A stretch of DNA of 64,000 bases from Geosiphon pyriformis (Eukaryota; Glomeromycota; Glomeromycetes; Archaeosporales; Geosiphonaceae), in assembly GCA_016748015.1 (NCBI GenBank), contig JAAOMT010000429.1, positions 124,001 through 188,000 on the forward strand. The letters are read 5' to 3'. Positions 22,341 to 34,105 of this stretch are shown one piece after another. The notes below the pieces were generated by a model. That model made no database searches and was not told the DNA's origin. It saw nothing but the letters and a program-made list of their open reading frames with translations. The first letter of the stretch is position 1. Each line of letters starts with the position of its first letter. The position numbers and the translations under genes were made by a program.

Positions 22341-25298
22341 TCTCTAGTTTTGTGTGATTCTAGGTCTGGAATGGCCTAATGTTGTATTAACTGAATTTTG
22401 GGGCGGTGTCTGAATTGATTGGAGTTGATAAATTACTTGTGACTGTGGTTGATATATTACATGTGGCTGTGGTTGATATATTGCTGGTGGCTATGGTTAA
22501 TAAACTGAAGTCTAATATACTAGTACTTGGTAAATTGGCTGCTGCATTGTTATTCATAAAAATATAGGAAATATATTAGCATAATTATTAGCCAATCAGA
22601 AGTAGGCGTAGTAAATGTGGAATTCCAGGATTCCTCTCAGGAATTACAAGATTCCAGAAATTTCAGGATTCCCTGATGAGAAATTGCAAGATTCCAGAAT
22701 TTCAGGATTCCTCTTAAAGGAATTGCAAGATTCCAGAAATTCCAGGATTCCTGTCATGAAAAATTGAGGAATTGAGAAATCTCAATTATGTATATATAGC
22801 AGCAAGATTAGAAGCTGAAAAAAACGACTCAGTTTAGATTTAATCTAAACAACCTTCCAGTTCCCAATTATCAAATAAATAATTATTTTATATATTAACC
22901 CACTCTTTACTATTAACACTTCATGTTGATAGTAATTGATACTTAACCATGCTGAAACAATAGCTTTTGATCACGGCTATTGACAGGATACTAATTTACC
23001 AAATTGCCTTGGCTTATCTTCAGCCTCATTATTTTCTTTATTTTATTTCTTTCTTTCTTTGATTTTGTTGTACCTACTAATTAATTGAGGATTAAAAGTG
23101 CTGAGTTATTAACGTCACGGATAGCCTGGTAAAAGACCCAGAAATAAGGATAGATTTATATATATTATCAGTTAGCTTACCAGAAAGGCACAACTGCCAG
23201 AATAAATTTGGCCACCAAGCTGAGAAAAAAATTGGGAAACAACTGACAACAAACAACAAATTGCCACATAATTGAATCTCTGTTCATTATACAAAGAACT
23301 TCATCAAAACCTTTAGATACAACACTTTTAGAATATTATTGACATAAATAGCTTTTGAGCACCAAGTTACAGGTTTGTTATTGATTCAAAACCCCAGCAA
23401 ATTCAATTGTAACAGTGTCATTGGCAGGTAAGTGTTTTAATATTGTTTCTGATTTTGTTGATATCTCGGAGTTTGAAATTGGCAATTGGGATTTCTATAT
23501 TGATTTTCTGATTGCTGATGGTTATAAGCATTGCAGTTTGCTCTGATGTGCCCTTGTTTACCACAGGTGTGGCAGACATGTGTCTCTTGCTGCCACTGCT
23601 GATTGGCCAATGTTGAGGGATGCACTTGATTTTGGAAATGATTGTAGTTTTTTGAATTGCTGCATCATTGAGGTGGTTGATAAATTGCACAATTGTCAGC
23701 TAAGTATCCTTCTAATTTCTGATTAATTGAATCACTGAATTGTTTCAATTTGGAGTCTAATTCAGATGGTCCATTCATTACTAGATTAACAGCTTGGGCA
23801 TGGTTGGCCTTGGACTTAGCTGATTCGAAATCTCTGACACATGTGACTGTATCTTGAAGTGTGCCTGGATGCAATGGACATACATGTTGCAAGATGCTAC
23901 TGTACAGACCATGGATAAACTGGTTGAGGATCTGTGGTGCTGTAAAATAGTTGACGTCAATTGCCTGGATCTGGCACAGATTTCTATGGAAGCATCCCAG
24001 GTAAGTGGTAACTGCTTTAGTTTCTCCTTGCTTCATGGTGGTGAATGTATTGACTAGGCAGTTGATACTGTTATTGTTGCTGAAGTATCTTAAAAATTCC
24101 ACTTTAAAGACATTGAAGTCTTGTGGTTTATTGATCAAGCTCTAATACTATGAATCGGCAGTATCTTTGAGAAAATAGGAAATGGATTGCATTGCTTGGG
24201 CATTATTCCATCCATTGGCTGTGATGGCTTTTTCCACATTATTCAGCCATACTTGAGCATCGTCCTCTTCACTGGTAAAATATCCAGTTTTGCGATTGGT
24301 GTGTAGGCTATTGGATCTAAGTTGAGTGGTTGTGGTGGCTGTTAAAATGGTTGTTGATTTTGTTGAGGTGACAGTTGAAGTGGCTGCTATATGGGTTTGG
24401 CTATTAGATTAATTAGTGGTTGATTGATAATGATTACTAGAGGTAAGTTTGGTTGATTAATTAGATCAGGGTTTTGATTATTTTGAGTTGGCAGTGTCTA
24501 AATATTCGGAGTTTCAACTTCCAAATTTACTGAATTTAAATTTTGCTGGTTCCGAAGATTCAGGGTTTTAAATTTTGGGTTTTCAATAATCAGATTCTGA
24601 TAAGTGAATTCTTGATCCTCAGTTTTTTCTTTTTTCTTTTCTCCTGATTCTATTACCTCCCATGGATCAGAGATTCCAAAATCTGGTGGAGGTGGCAGTG
24701 ATCAAATTCCTGATGGCATTGGTGATTGCAATTTAAATCCTTCAAAATATTCTCTGTATGGTCCTAATAACTCTGCTTTTCTTTGTTTACTTTGGAATGT
24801 GAATCATCTAAATGTTGATATCACATGTGTTGTGGACGCGTCTGCAGATAAAATATTGATAGTGCTTTTGGATGTGTAATAATATAATGGATATGGTAGG
24901 GATTCAATTTTTTGTTTCTTCCAGGTTGGTAGTTGTATCTCTTTAGGTGTTACTGCTGGTGTTTGTAACCTTCTTTTACCTCTGTCTGTGTAAGTAATAA
25001 GAAATTGTTGTTGTATGTATTTTTCAATGGTTTGATTAATTTTTCTAATTATTGGTGTGAAACTATAGTTTCTTGGTAAGTTGGTGTGTTGGAATAATTC
25101 TGTGTAAAAGTTTTCTTTTGCTGCTTTAATGTTAACTGTTTGTCCTAAGCATTTAGTGATTTTGTTGTTGACATAGAAGTTGAAGGCTGATTTGGCTGGG
25201 TAATAATTACTGTTTAATCCTAATTGTTGGCTGTATTGTTGAAACAAGAATTTCGCGAATCCTAAATGGTTTGCTCCTATATTTTCTGATTCTGCCAC
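22341..25298 (-). pseudogene. E1 gag, split by solo LTR S2
   Basis: Opens at GTG (25298, context AAAGTGG); there is no ATG in frame back to a stop in the primer site. Parts: capsid N-domain (24804-25298), Asn-rich linker, gag core (23665-24138: FNVFKVEFLRYFSNNNS, TTYLGCFHRNLCQI, ILNQFIHGLYSSILQHV), and an intact knuckle CHTCGKQGHIRANC (about 23550-23590), then a Gln/Tyr/Pro-rich tail resuming beyond S2. Some indels between 24140 and 24800. It forms the particle and binds RNA in the family. Confidence 0.8.
22548..23414 (+). mobile_element. S2: solo family-1 LTR in E1 gag
   Basis: 867 bp, TGTTATTCATAAAAATATAGG to ATTGTAACA, plus orientation. Flanks are GCAT (left) and GTGT (right); two transitions separate them, but removing the LTR with one 4-bp copy keeps the E1 gag frame (LPM-MQQPIYQ). 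The U3 array has TTCCAGAAATTTC near 22652, a perfect TTCnnGAAnnTTC heat-shock-element pattern. Confidence 0.85.
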
Positions 25299-25340
25299 TT
25301 TTGGTTTGTTTTTGTTGGTGCTAGTTCTCTGTAGAATTAT

Positions 25341-25358
25341 ACCTCACAGGGAGCACCA
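25341..25358 (-). other. E1 primer binding site
   Basis: TGGTGCTCCCTGTGAGGT on the minus strand, two bases from the LTR end. Best preserved primer site of family 1. Confidence 0.8.
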
Positions 25359-25360
25359 AA

Positions 25361-26287
25361 TGTTACAGGTGAGTCTTTGGGGTGTCAAGTGAGTAACAAA
25401 CCCATAATTTGGTGTGCAAAGCAATTGGTGACGATAATAATCTGAAGATATTTTATCTGAAGGTTTTCCAATCAAGTTTTTTGTATAATGAACAGAGATT
25501 CAATAATAACAGTTTATTAGTAGTTTTTAGAAACTGTAGTTTTGTCAATTGCTTGCTCAGTTTGATGGTTGATAATTCTTCTGGTATAATATCCTTTGTA
25601 AGTGTATACCAGTGCTGTTTTCTGATGTTAGTTTCTCCATAAGTCCTCCAAGAGTAAGTATTGTTTAAGCAAGTTTATTCCTCTGTAAGTCCTCCAAGAA
25701 TAAGTATTTTTTAAGTAAGTTTTATTTCTTCATAAGTTCTTCAAAAATAAATTCTTTAATCAAGTTAGTAGACAACAAAAAAAATAAAGAAAGATAAAAG
25801 AAAAAATAAGAAATAAGCCAAGGCAATTTGCAAGTTAGTATTCCGTCAATAGCCATGATTAAGAGCTATTGTTCCTGTATGGTTAAGTATCAGTTATTAT
25901 CAACATGAAGTGTTGATAGTGAAGAATAAATTTGATATAGTAAATAATTATTTATTTAAGGATTGTGGTAACTCAGCTAAGAATTTCTAGTGTTAATTCT
26001 GTCTTTTCTGCTTCTAACGCTACTGCTATATATACATATTTGAAATTCCTCAATTTCTCAATTCTTTGCAACAGGAATCCTAGAATTCCTAGAATCCTGC
26101 GATTTCTGATAAGAGGAATCCTAGAATTCTGGAATCCTGCAATTCTTTGTCAGAGAATTCTGAAATTCCTGGAATTCTGCAATTTTTCTGAGAAAAATCT
26201 TGGAATTCCACATTTACCACGTCTACATCTGATTGGCTAATCTCTACTGACTAATAATACTATATTTCTTATATTCTATAAGTAACA
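25361..26287 (-). repeat. E1 5' LTR (927 bp)
   Basis: Same length and layout as 12739-13665, with few transitions between them. Boundaries TGTTACAGGTGAGT and AAGTAACA; CCAG follows directly. Confidence 0.95.
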
Positions 26288-26500
26288 CCAGGAATTTTGG
26301 AATTTCTAGAATTCTGTAATTCCTTTAAAAAGAATTCTGGAATTCTAAAATTCTGTAATTTCTTATACAAAAATCCTAAAATTTCTGGAATTCTGCAATT
26401 CCTCTAAGAGAAATCTTGGAATTTCACTTTTACTATGTTTATTTTGATTGAATAATTTATGTACTAATACTTAATTCTTATATTCTATGAGTAACAACAG

Positions 26501-27690
26501 TGATTATTTTGAGAGATTCAAATCACAATCCTTAATGCCATCAAGAATTCAATTACTACTACCACAATTAGATTTCAGAATCATTAGTCTTTAAAAGATA
26601 ACTGATTCTGAGAAAGAAGAAAATAATAATCAAGAAAACAATAAGAAAAATCTAATTTTAGAAAATCTAAAAATTGAGATCCTGAATATTCAAACTCCAC
26701 AAAATCAGAATAATCCAAACCCCAATATTAATAATCAACAAAACTTACCTCTGATAATTATTATCAATTAGCCACTGATTGAATCAATTGCTAAACTGAT
26801 TTAATAGCCATAAGTACCATCTTAGCAACAATCACAACAACTACTTTAACCATTATCACACTCATAATAGCTGTCATTTGTAGCTCCAATGGCATATGCT
26901 CCAATTGTAAAAATTGAAAAATTTACCAGCAAAGAGGATAACACCCAAATGTGGCTAAACAATATTGAAAAAGCTATTGCAGTTAATGAATAAAATGACA
27001 CTAAAACCATGCAAGCCATTTCATACTTTTTGTAAGATACTACTAACTCATAATATCAAAGCTTAATTAACAAACTCCAAGACTTCAATGCATTCAAGCT
27101 TAAGTTTTTACAATACTTTAGTAACAATAATAGTATTAACTAACTGGCAAATATCTTGACTACTATCAAACAAGAAGAAAATGAAGCAGTTACTACCTAC
27201 CTAAGATGCTTTTATAAGAATCTGTGTCAAATTCAGACAATCTAAGCCAATTATTTCACAGTGCCACAAATTCTAAATTAATTTATCAAAGGCCTATACA
27301 GTAGCATTCTTTAACATGTACATCTATTACATTCAGCAGACTTTCAGACTGCAGTCACAAACACCAAAGATTTTGAAGCAGCTGAACTTGAAGCTAATCA
27401 TGTCCAAGCTGTAAATCTAGTAATGAACAGATTATCTGACTTGGATTCTAAATTAAAACAATTTAGTAACACAATCAACCAGAAATTAGAGGGATACTTA
27501 GCTAACAATAATAGCAATTAGGCCATCTATCAAATCTCACAATGGCAAAATAATTAAGGAAACTTTAATCGTCCCCAAAATTAATCACATTTATTATCCT
27601 TAACTAATCAACAGTGATAACAGAAAATGCATGTGTGTTACTATTATGGTAAACAAAAACATCTGCAATTTAAATGTCATAAATAGTTAA
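26501..27690 (+). pseudogene. E2 gag, remainder, with mutated zinc knuckle
   Basis: Resumes directly after the S1 duplication ACAG (DYFERFKSQSLMPS, matching E1). It contains the Asn-rich linker, the gag core (KIEKFTSKEDNTQMWLNN, FNAFKLKFLQYFSNNNS), a QFSNTINQKLEGYLANN helix and the knuckle CYYYGKQKHLQFKC near 27640, in which the second Cys is Tyr and Gly is Lys. Many TAA/TAG stops replace Gln and Trp codons (for example DTTNS-stop-YQSL where Trp is expected). Confidence 0.75.
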
Positions 27691-28089
27691 GTGATCAATG
27701 ATCAGATAATCAGTATCAAAACTCTGATCACCAACTCCAAATGCAGAATTACATCAGTAATCAATCACAAAATATTACCAACATCAACCATATTATGCTC
27801 AAGTGACTCAGCCAATATATCAAGCACTAATGTCACAGCAATTATACTCATCTTCAATATATTAATCAGCAACACCCATAATATATTAATCACTATAGTC
27901 ATAACTAGTTTATCAATCTCAACCCATTTAAACACTACTATAAATAACTATGCCCAATGGAAATTAAAGGCTGAGAACCATTCAACAAAATTAGAGATCA
28001 GTAATGGTTGTTTATTAACCAATCTTCAGCATATTTCAACAACTCTCAGAATTACATTCAAGAAATTCAGGAACTAAGTACACCCAAAA

Positions 28090-28720
28090 TCTGAGTTCCC
28101 AGAACTATTTAAGTTTCCTAGTTACCCCAAAAAACACTTCACCTAATGACTTAGAAACAAACCAGAAACCACTTACCAGCAACATTTCACTAGCAATTGT
28201 CACCAATAATGAGTCATTAGCAGCAATTTTTCCTTTCGAGATTGAGGAACCAATCAAAGTACCTCTTTTTAGTGAAGCCACTTTTGATGTGAAGTCTATT
28301 ACTACAATGTACATAAATGCCAAAGTAGATGATCAGTTCATCAAACTAATTTTTGACAGTAGATCAGCAGACAGCATTATCACACAACAACTCATAGACC
28401 AATTAGGTCGCTAAGTTGATTATGCTGCCAGCACTAAAATTATTACAGCTAATAGAGCCACAAAAACTCTTATTGGTAAGATTAATGACTTCTTCTTTGA
28501 AGTCAATGGCATTATTATACCAATCAAAGTCTTAGTAATAGAAGCCACTCAGTACCAAGCTCTTATTGGTAATGACTGGCTAGTTAAAACCAATGTTGTA
28601 CTTGACTGGACAATGCAAGAGCTCTAGCTCAGCCAGAACAGTCACCATACACAAATACCAACAACCTGCAGACATTCAAGCCAACCACTGCATTATCACT
28701 AATTACATTCGAAAAAGAAA
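28090..28720 (+). pseudogene. E2 aspartic protease
   Basis: One frame with IKLIFDSRSADSIITQQ (catalytic DSG now DSR, GGA to AGA), a TAA after DQLGR, then the conserved TQYQALIGNDWLVKTN end. Preceded by FPFEIEEPIKVPLFSEA, matching E1. Inactive through loss of the flap-adjacent Gly and the stop. Confidence 0.75.
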
Positions 28721-28859
28721 AGAAAAAACCCACCTGAGAAGCTTACCAAATTTCTTGGGTTAATAATGACCACAATGAGCTATTACCAATTCTAACTTGA
28801 GATGACAAAAGAAAAGGAAAAAAAAAAGACAAACCCAAAGAAATCATGGCCACTGAGGA

Positions 28860-29230
28860 GATAACAGGTAACTGAGAAAAATCATACTTACACAAATCTA
28901 TAAAAAAGCCATTTTACATACCACTCAAATACAAAGATTACAAGAAAAAGCTGTTCTCTATGAGAGCATGGATCATATCTGACAAAGACTATTAGACCTG
29001 TATCCACTACTATTGCAAACCATGCCACTGAAAATGCTATAAGTACCCCAAATAACAAGACAAGTAAGACAATAAATCATATTTCACTTGTGGGAAACAG
29101 TTACTTAACAAAAAAATGTAATAACATTCCTGATCAAGGAGGAACATATGACATCTTATGTCAATACACAATCCTCATTAGTGACTGAATCAGTCATAGA
29201 ACACCTTTCAATACTGCATGAAACTGTGCT
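28860..29230 (+). pseudogene. E2 Cys-rich module, decayed
   Basis: IPLKYKDYKKKLFSMRAW corresponds to CKDC in sister copies: both Cys have become Tyr. IHYYCKPCH and YFTCGKQL keep a few Cys. Several stops. The linker then leads into the open dUTPase frame. It shows the same Cys-to-Tyr decay as the nucleocapsid knuckle. Confidence 0.7.
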
Positions 29231-30646
29231 TTGACATGTTTAGATGACTACTCACATAACAAAGACGAAATCTGGAGAATGGTAAGTGCCAAAGTTGAAG
29301 ATGCTTTACTTAGTAAAATATTGAAAATTAAGAATAACTCATTAAAACCAGTCAAAACTTTTTTTATTACTAACCCAAACACTTTTCTTGATATCAAAAC
29401 CAGTCCAGAAGAGTTTTATGAACATTATCAGAACTTAACACCTATCCAAAAAGAGCAAAAACAGCAGTTAGAACAACTAAATGCCAGACTGTACAAATAT
29501 TGCCTAATTTCCAGTGACTTTGAATATTGTGATGATTGTGATATTGTTTACAATCTACCACCATACATAATTTACACAATTCCAGAAGAACACAAACCAA
29601 TCAGCAGCTGCACATTAGAATTAGAATCAATGTTTAATTCCAATTCAAACTCCAATAACAACAATGATGATAATAATGATTCCAGCTCTGTTCAAAATAA
29701 TAATAATAACAATTCAAACTCAGATTTAAACATAGAACAATATATTACACTCTCTGATCTTACCAAAGAGCAAGAACTGAAGTGGTTTAGTGATAATAAT
29801 GAAGGTATTATGCCAAAACACACACATGATACTAATGCAGGGTTTGATCTAAAATACCCAGGAAAAAAAGCTATTAAATTGGAATCACATTCATGCACCT
29901 GTATTGATCTAAAAGTAGCACTGAAGATTTCAGTGACGACAATGGTTCAATTCACATCCAGGAATAATTTAGTGAAAAAAAGGATTAACATCAGAGAAGA
30001 AATAATTAATACAGGATATATAGGAAATATTATTGCAATATTACAAAACAATTCAGAAAAAATCTATATCATAGAGCCAAATGAAAAAATAGCACAGGCA
30101 ATATTCCTGCCTCTGGTTAAAATAGCTCAATTAGTGTTAGTAAAAAAAAGAGAAAAATTAGGAATTACAACTAGAGAAATACAAAAATTCAAATTCACAG
30201 GTAGAATAAATATACCAGTTAATATAACAGAAAAAAAAGTTATTTCTATCCGTCAATCAATTTTTATCTTATCATATAACCAGTACATATTAGCCATAAA
30301 AAAGAATGTAAAGAATCAAGCTCAGATTTTTGAAGTGGAAACTACAATTTGTAAATTAGAAAAGATTGGACTCACCAATTTTTACATACCAGCCAAAAGC
30401 CTGAAGCACATAAAAATTTCCATCCATAATACAACTGAAGATGTTTTCGAAATACCAAAAGAAACTACCATTGAATATCTAAGCACTGAAGTTGAGAACC
30501 AACTGCCAAACACCATTCCAGATTTTCTACAACTGTACAGATATGTAGATATTACATCTCAAACAATTTATGAACAGAACAAATGTTATTTGTTCCAACC
30601 AAAACAATTAGAACAGATGAACTTAAGAAATCTAGACCTATTTTAA
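29231..30646 (+). pseudogene. E2 dUTPase domain with linkers, long open frame
   Basis: 471 open codons. Order: helical segment, second Cys cluster (CLISSDFEYCDDC), Asn-rich run (SNSNSNNNNDDNNDSS), then dUTPase: motif 1 TNAGFDLKYP, motif 2 SRNNLVKKRI (SRSSLAxKGI expected), motif 3 REEIINTGYIGN (GGIIDxxYTG expected; catalytic Asp is Asn), motif 4 EKIAQAIFLPL, motif 5 REIQKFKFTGR (RGIQGFGxTGR expected). The beta-rich linker to RT follows (ISIHNTTEDVFEIPKETT). Each change fits G-to-A. It is open only by chance lack of stops; not catalytic. Confidence 0.85.
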
Positions 30647-31990
30647 CATATGCAGATTAAAATATTACTTAACAACTTCAATAAGTGAAAATGAATTTAG
30701 TAAAACTGACATAATCTAGCATTAAATAAAGACTGAAGATGCAATGCCAATCAAACAAAAAGCATATAAGATATCATCAGCCAGCCATAAAATTATTTGA
30801 CAAGAAATCAATCAAATGCTGGACAATAGACTAATACAACCATTAATGAGTTCATAGTTATCACCAGTAGTACTGGTCCAAAAGAAGAATAGGAAGATCT
30901 GGTTTTGTGTAGATTACAAAAAACTCAATAGAGTTACACATAGAAACAGTTATTTGGATCCAAAAACTATTCGATGCTTTTGGAAGGAAAAAATAATTCT
31001 TAACACTAGATTTAGACAGCAGTTACTGGCAAGTAGCCATGAATTCAGCTGACAAAAAGAAGATGGTATTTATTACTAGAGAAGAAAATTTTGAATTTGA
31101 AGTAATATCATTTGGCTTGATGAATGCTTCAGCCATATTTCAATAACTAATAAAAATTATTTATATAGGATTGCTATAAAAATCAATAATAATCTACTTG
31201 AACAACACCAATGTATTTTCAAAAACATTTAATGATCATTTATATTATCTTTAGCAAGTGTTTGAAAGATTAAGAAAAGCTAGACTGAAGTTAAATGCTA
31301 CTAAGTGCTTCTTTGGCAAAACAGAATTAAAATTCTTGAAATATGTTATAAGCAAAGACAGCATCAAAATAGATTCAGACAAGATTGAAATAGTCAAAAA
31401 CTTTTTAATACCAACTAATTTAACCAAACTACAAGCATTCTTGAGATTTGTTAAATACTATCACCACTTTATCAAAGATTTTTCCAAACTGGCTCAACCA
31501 TTACACCAGCTCTAAACAAAAAACACCAAGTATAAATGAAAGAAAAACCAGCAAGAAGCTTTCAACATATTAAGAAGAAAGCTGATTCAAGCTCCAGTAC
31601 TAATTTATCCAGATTATAGCAAGCCATTCATTATCATTACCAATACATCAGGTCAAGCATTGGAAGCAGTATTATTGCAAAGAGGACTAGATGGAAGAGA
31701 ACATCTAGTAGTATACACCAGCTCAAATTTGAGTCACAGCAAAAAAGAATTATAGAACACCAGCACTAGAATACTTAGTTATCTATTGGACTGTCATCAA
31801 ATGGAAAGAATACTTAAGCCAAAAGTTTGAAGTATACATTAATTACAAAGGATTGACTTCAATTCAAAAACAAGAATTTAGAGACAATTACTATGCTAAA
31901 TAGAAAATAAAACTTTCACTATTTAATTATACAGTACATTACAAAAAGAAAAAAAAAATGGAAATGCTGATGGTTTGTCGTGAATGAAAC
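30647..31990 (+). pseudogene. E2 reverse transcriptase and RNase H
   Basis: In order: FCVDYKKLNRV, LTLDLDSSYWQVAM (motif A kept), ISFGLMNASAIFQ, then IIYLNNTNVFS where YLDD has become YLNN, and an 85-codon open thumb (31258-31515: CFFGKTELKFLKYVISKD). RNase H follows (YPDYSKPFIIITNTSGQAL) and ends NGNADGLS-stop-MKQI-stop. Several indels change frame. Both active-site Asp are lost by G-to-A changes. Confidence 0.8.
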
Positions 31991-33500
31991 AAATCTAAGA
32001 ACATTCCAATCCAAAAATATAACAAAAGATGAACACACAAAAATATTAACAACTTCAACATTTTATAAATACTCAATAGTTCAAAAAAAAATTATCTCCA
32101 AAGAAATGAAACCATATCAAACAACAGTCCAAATATTTTATCACTCACCAAAATATATTTTATCAGAAAAACAGAAAAAATTCAGATCAACTAACCAGAG
32201 TAATTACAGAACCAGAGAAAGAAACAATATTATTTAACATGTACTCTAATCTAACAGCAGGACATTTTCACAAAAAAGTAATCATAGAAAGAACCAAAAA
32301 AGATAATATTGGCCAATAATGTATCCAAACATCATTCAATATATCTAAAATTGTGATACTTGTTAGAGAAGAGGAGAAACAAAACCAAGCAAACCATTAA
32401 GACCAATCAAAATAAGACAACCATTTGATTACATTGAAATTGACTTAGTTAGACCATTAACAATAACCAGCAGAGGAAACAGATATATTGCAATAGCCAT
32501 GAATTATTTTACTAAATAGCCAGAAGCAAAAGCCATTCAAAGAACAGATGCAGAATCTGTTGCCAAATTTGTTTATCAAGATCTAATTTGTCAACATGGA
32601 TGTCCAAAAAAACTATTATCAGATCAAGGAATTTATTTTGTGAATAGAATATTAGCAAAATTGAGTCAAAGATTTGGAATAAAAAGACTATTATTATCAT
32701 TATATCATTTATAAACCAACAGCTTAGTTGAAAGATTCAATAGAATATTGTGTAAAGCAATTGTTAAAATTAGCCAAAAAAATCAAGATGAATGAGATTT
32801 GTTTATACCATCAGTATTATTCACTTATTAAACAATAAAGCAAGACACCATACAAGCAGCATTATTTGAATTAGTATATGGTAAAAAAGCAATATTATCA
32901 ATTGAAATAGAAGTTAACACATATCCAACAGAACCAATAACCAAAGATGATCTTCAAGAAATGTTGCTAAGAAGAACATATGACTTGATAAAAACTCTAG
33001 AAAACAAATGGCAAAGAGCAGCTAATAATATCCAGAAGTCACAAGAGAAACAAAAAAAAAGACATGATAACCAACTACTAGATAAACTAGTTGAATTCAA
33101 AATTAAAGACAAAGTACTCTTATATTATACCAAAATGAAAAAACAATGGAGTGGAAAATTTGACCCCAAATAGAATGGACCATTTTACATAAAAAAATTC
33201 TTGGAAATAGAGCTTACAAATTAAGATGAAACAACAAAATTTTAGCCAAAGCAGCACATAGTAATCAACTAAAACCATATTACCATATAGTATTATCATC
33301 TACCAATAATATTCCACAACTGGGAGTATAATGAATACTAATCCAACCAAATAAGATTCCATGAGATCTGGAACCAATTATAATCATTGAACCAAACATG
33401 TCAAATTAAACAACCAAAAGAGTATATAAAAACATGGTATACATGACAAAAGATATCAGAAAATAGAAATTACCAACAATATACACACATTGGCACAACA
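31991..33500 (+). pseudogene. E2 integrase
   Basis: Connector, then MYSNLTAGHFHKK (HH; CC partly lost), NYFTK.PEAKAIQ and LLSDQG core blocks, LVERFNR with Glu present (about 32730), and the C-terminal arm EMLLRRTYDLIKTLENKWQR followed by FKIKDKVLLYYTKMKKQW (32961-33173). Multiple stops and shifts. RNase H end and integrase are in the same frame here, unlike E1, E4 and E6. Confidence 0.75.
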
Positions 33501-33528
33501 GTTTTTCCAACTGATTCAACAACAGAAT

Positions 33529-34092
33529 ATGAAAATTACCATTAATCAACAAATCATTCGATATAAAAATACAAAGAAAAGATTTCAACACAAAGACAAA
33601 AAAAACCAGAAAACATTGTTGACAAGATAATAACAAAAGTAAAAATGGCAATCAAAATACAAACAGAAGGTGTATCATATACAAAGTTAATGATAGAAAT
33701 GTGGAATTAGTGAATACAACAATTTTCAAAAAACTTTTGTTATTACCACTTGGGACAATATCTGAATATTCAGAACTTATATATGAATAAAACAAAGTAA
33801 TTATTCAATCCAAAAATATTACAACAACTTGAACAATTTGTGAGAAAAAACTATTTAACTACACAAGCATGAGCTATCTATTGATTGCAAATTGGATTTC
33901 AAGACCAACCAGAAATCTTACTCAATCCAATAATAGACTTTATTATCATTAACCAAATAAGAAAAATAACCAATGCCTAATTTGAAAAATTACAAAACAA
34001 GATAACACAAGTAATTCTTAAAAAAAAAGTTCAAGAAATACTCAAAGACAGAGAATTAAAATTAGAAGATCTCAATGGAGCTCAATATTAAA
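33529..34092 (+). pseudogene. E2 downstream ORF, decayed
   Basis: Homologue of the E1 downstream ORF. LAQQFFQLIQQQN precedes MKITINQQIIRYKNT; QFVRKNYLTTQA, GFQDQPEILLNP and KKVQEILKDRELKLEDL follow, ending NGAQY-stop at the polypurine tract as in E1. Many stops. Retention of the same order and the same end point in two copies supports a real gene in the ancestor. Function unknown. Confidence 0.6.
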
Positions 34093-34105
34093 AAAGAGGA
34101 AATAA
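34091..34105 (+). other. E2 polypurine tract
   Basis: AAAAAGAGGAAATAA directly before the LTR start TATTATTTATAG. Confidence 0.75.

Larger units (their letters stand above)
12739..26287 (-). mobile_element. E1: near-complete family-1 element with two nested insertions
   Basis: Two LTRs of identical length (927 bp: 12739-13665 and 25361-26287) and a perfect target duplication CCAG (12735-12738 and 26288-26291). Minus-strand order: gag, protease, partly deleted Cys/dUTPase region, RT, RNase H, integrase, downstream ORF, polypurine tract. N1 and S2 are inserted in the coding sequence; removing each with one 4-bp duplication leaves the frame open from protease through RNase H. The LTR copies differ by scattered transitions. 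Dead through point stops, one protease frameshift and loss of integrase Glu, but RT is intact. Confidence 0.9.
12025..26496 (-). mobile_element. S1: solo LTR split by E1
   Basis: A family-1 LTR in minus orientation in two pieces, 12025-12738 and 26292-26496 (about 919 bp together). Left end TATTATAGGTGATTATTTGG is a decayed TGTTACAGGT; right end is GAGTAACA. Perfect 4-bp duplication ACAG on both sides (12021-12024, 26497-26500). There is no internal sequence, so it is the product of LTR-LTR recombination, later hit by E1 at CCAG. Confidence 0.85.

Noticed and set aside
29231-30646. A host dUTPase gene
   Set aside because: It is flanked in frame by retroelement protease, Cys module and RT, lies between paired LTRs, and the catalytic Asp of motif 3 is Asn.
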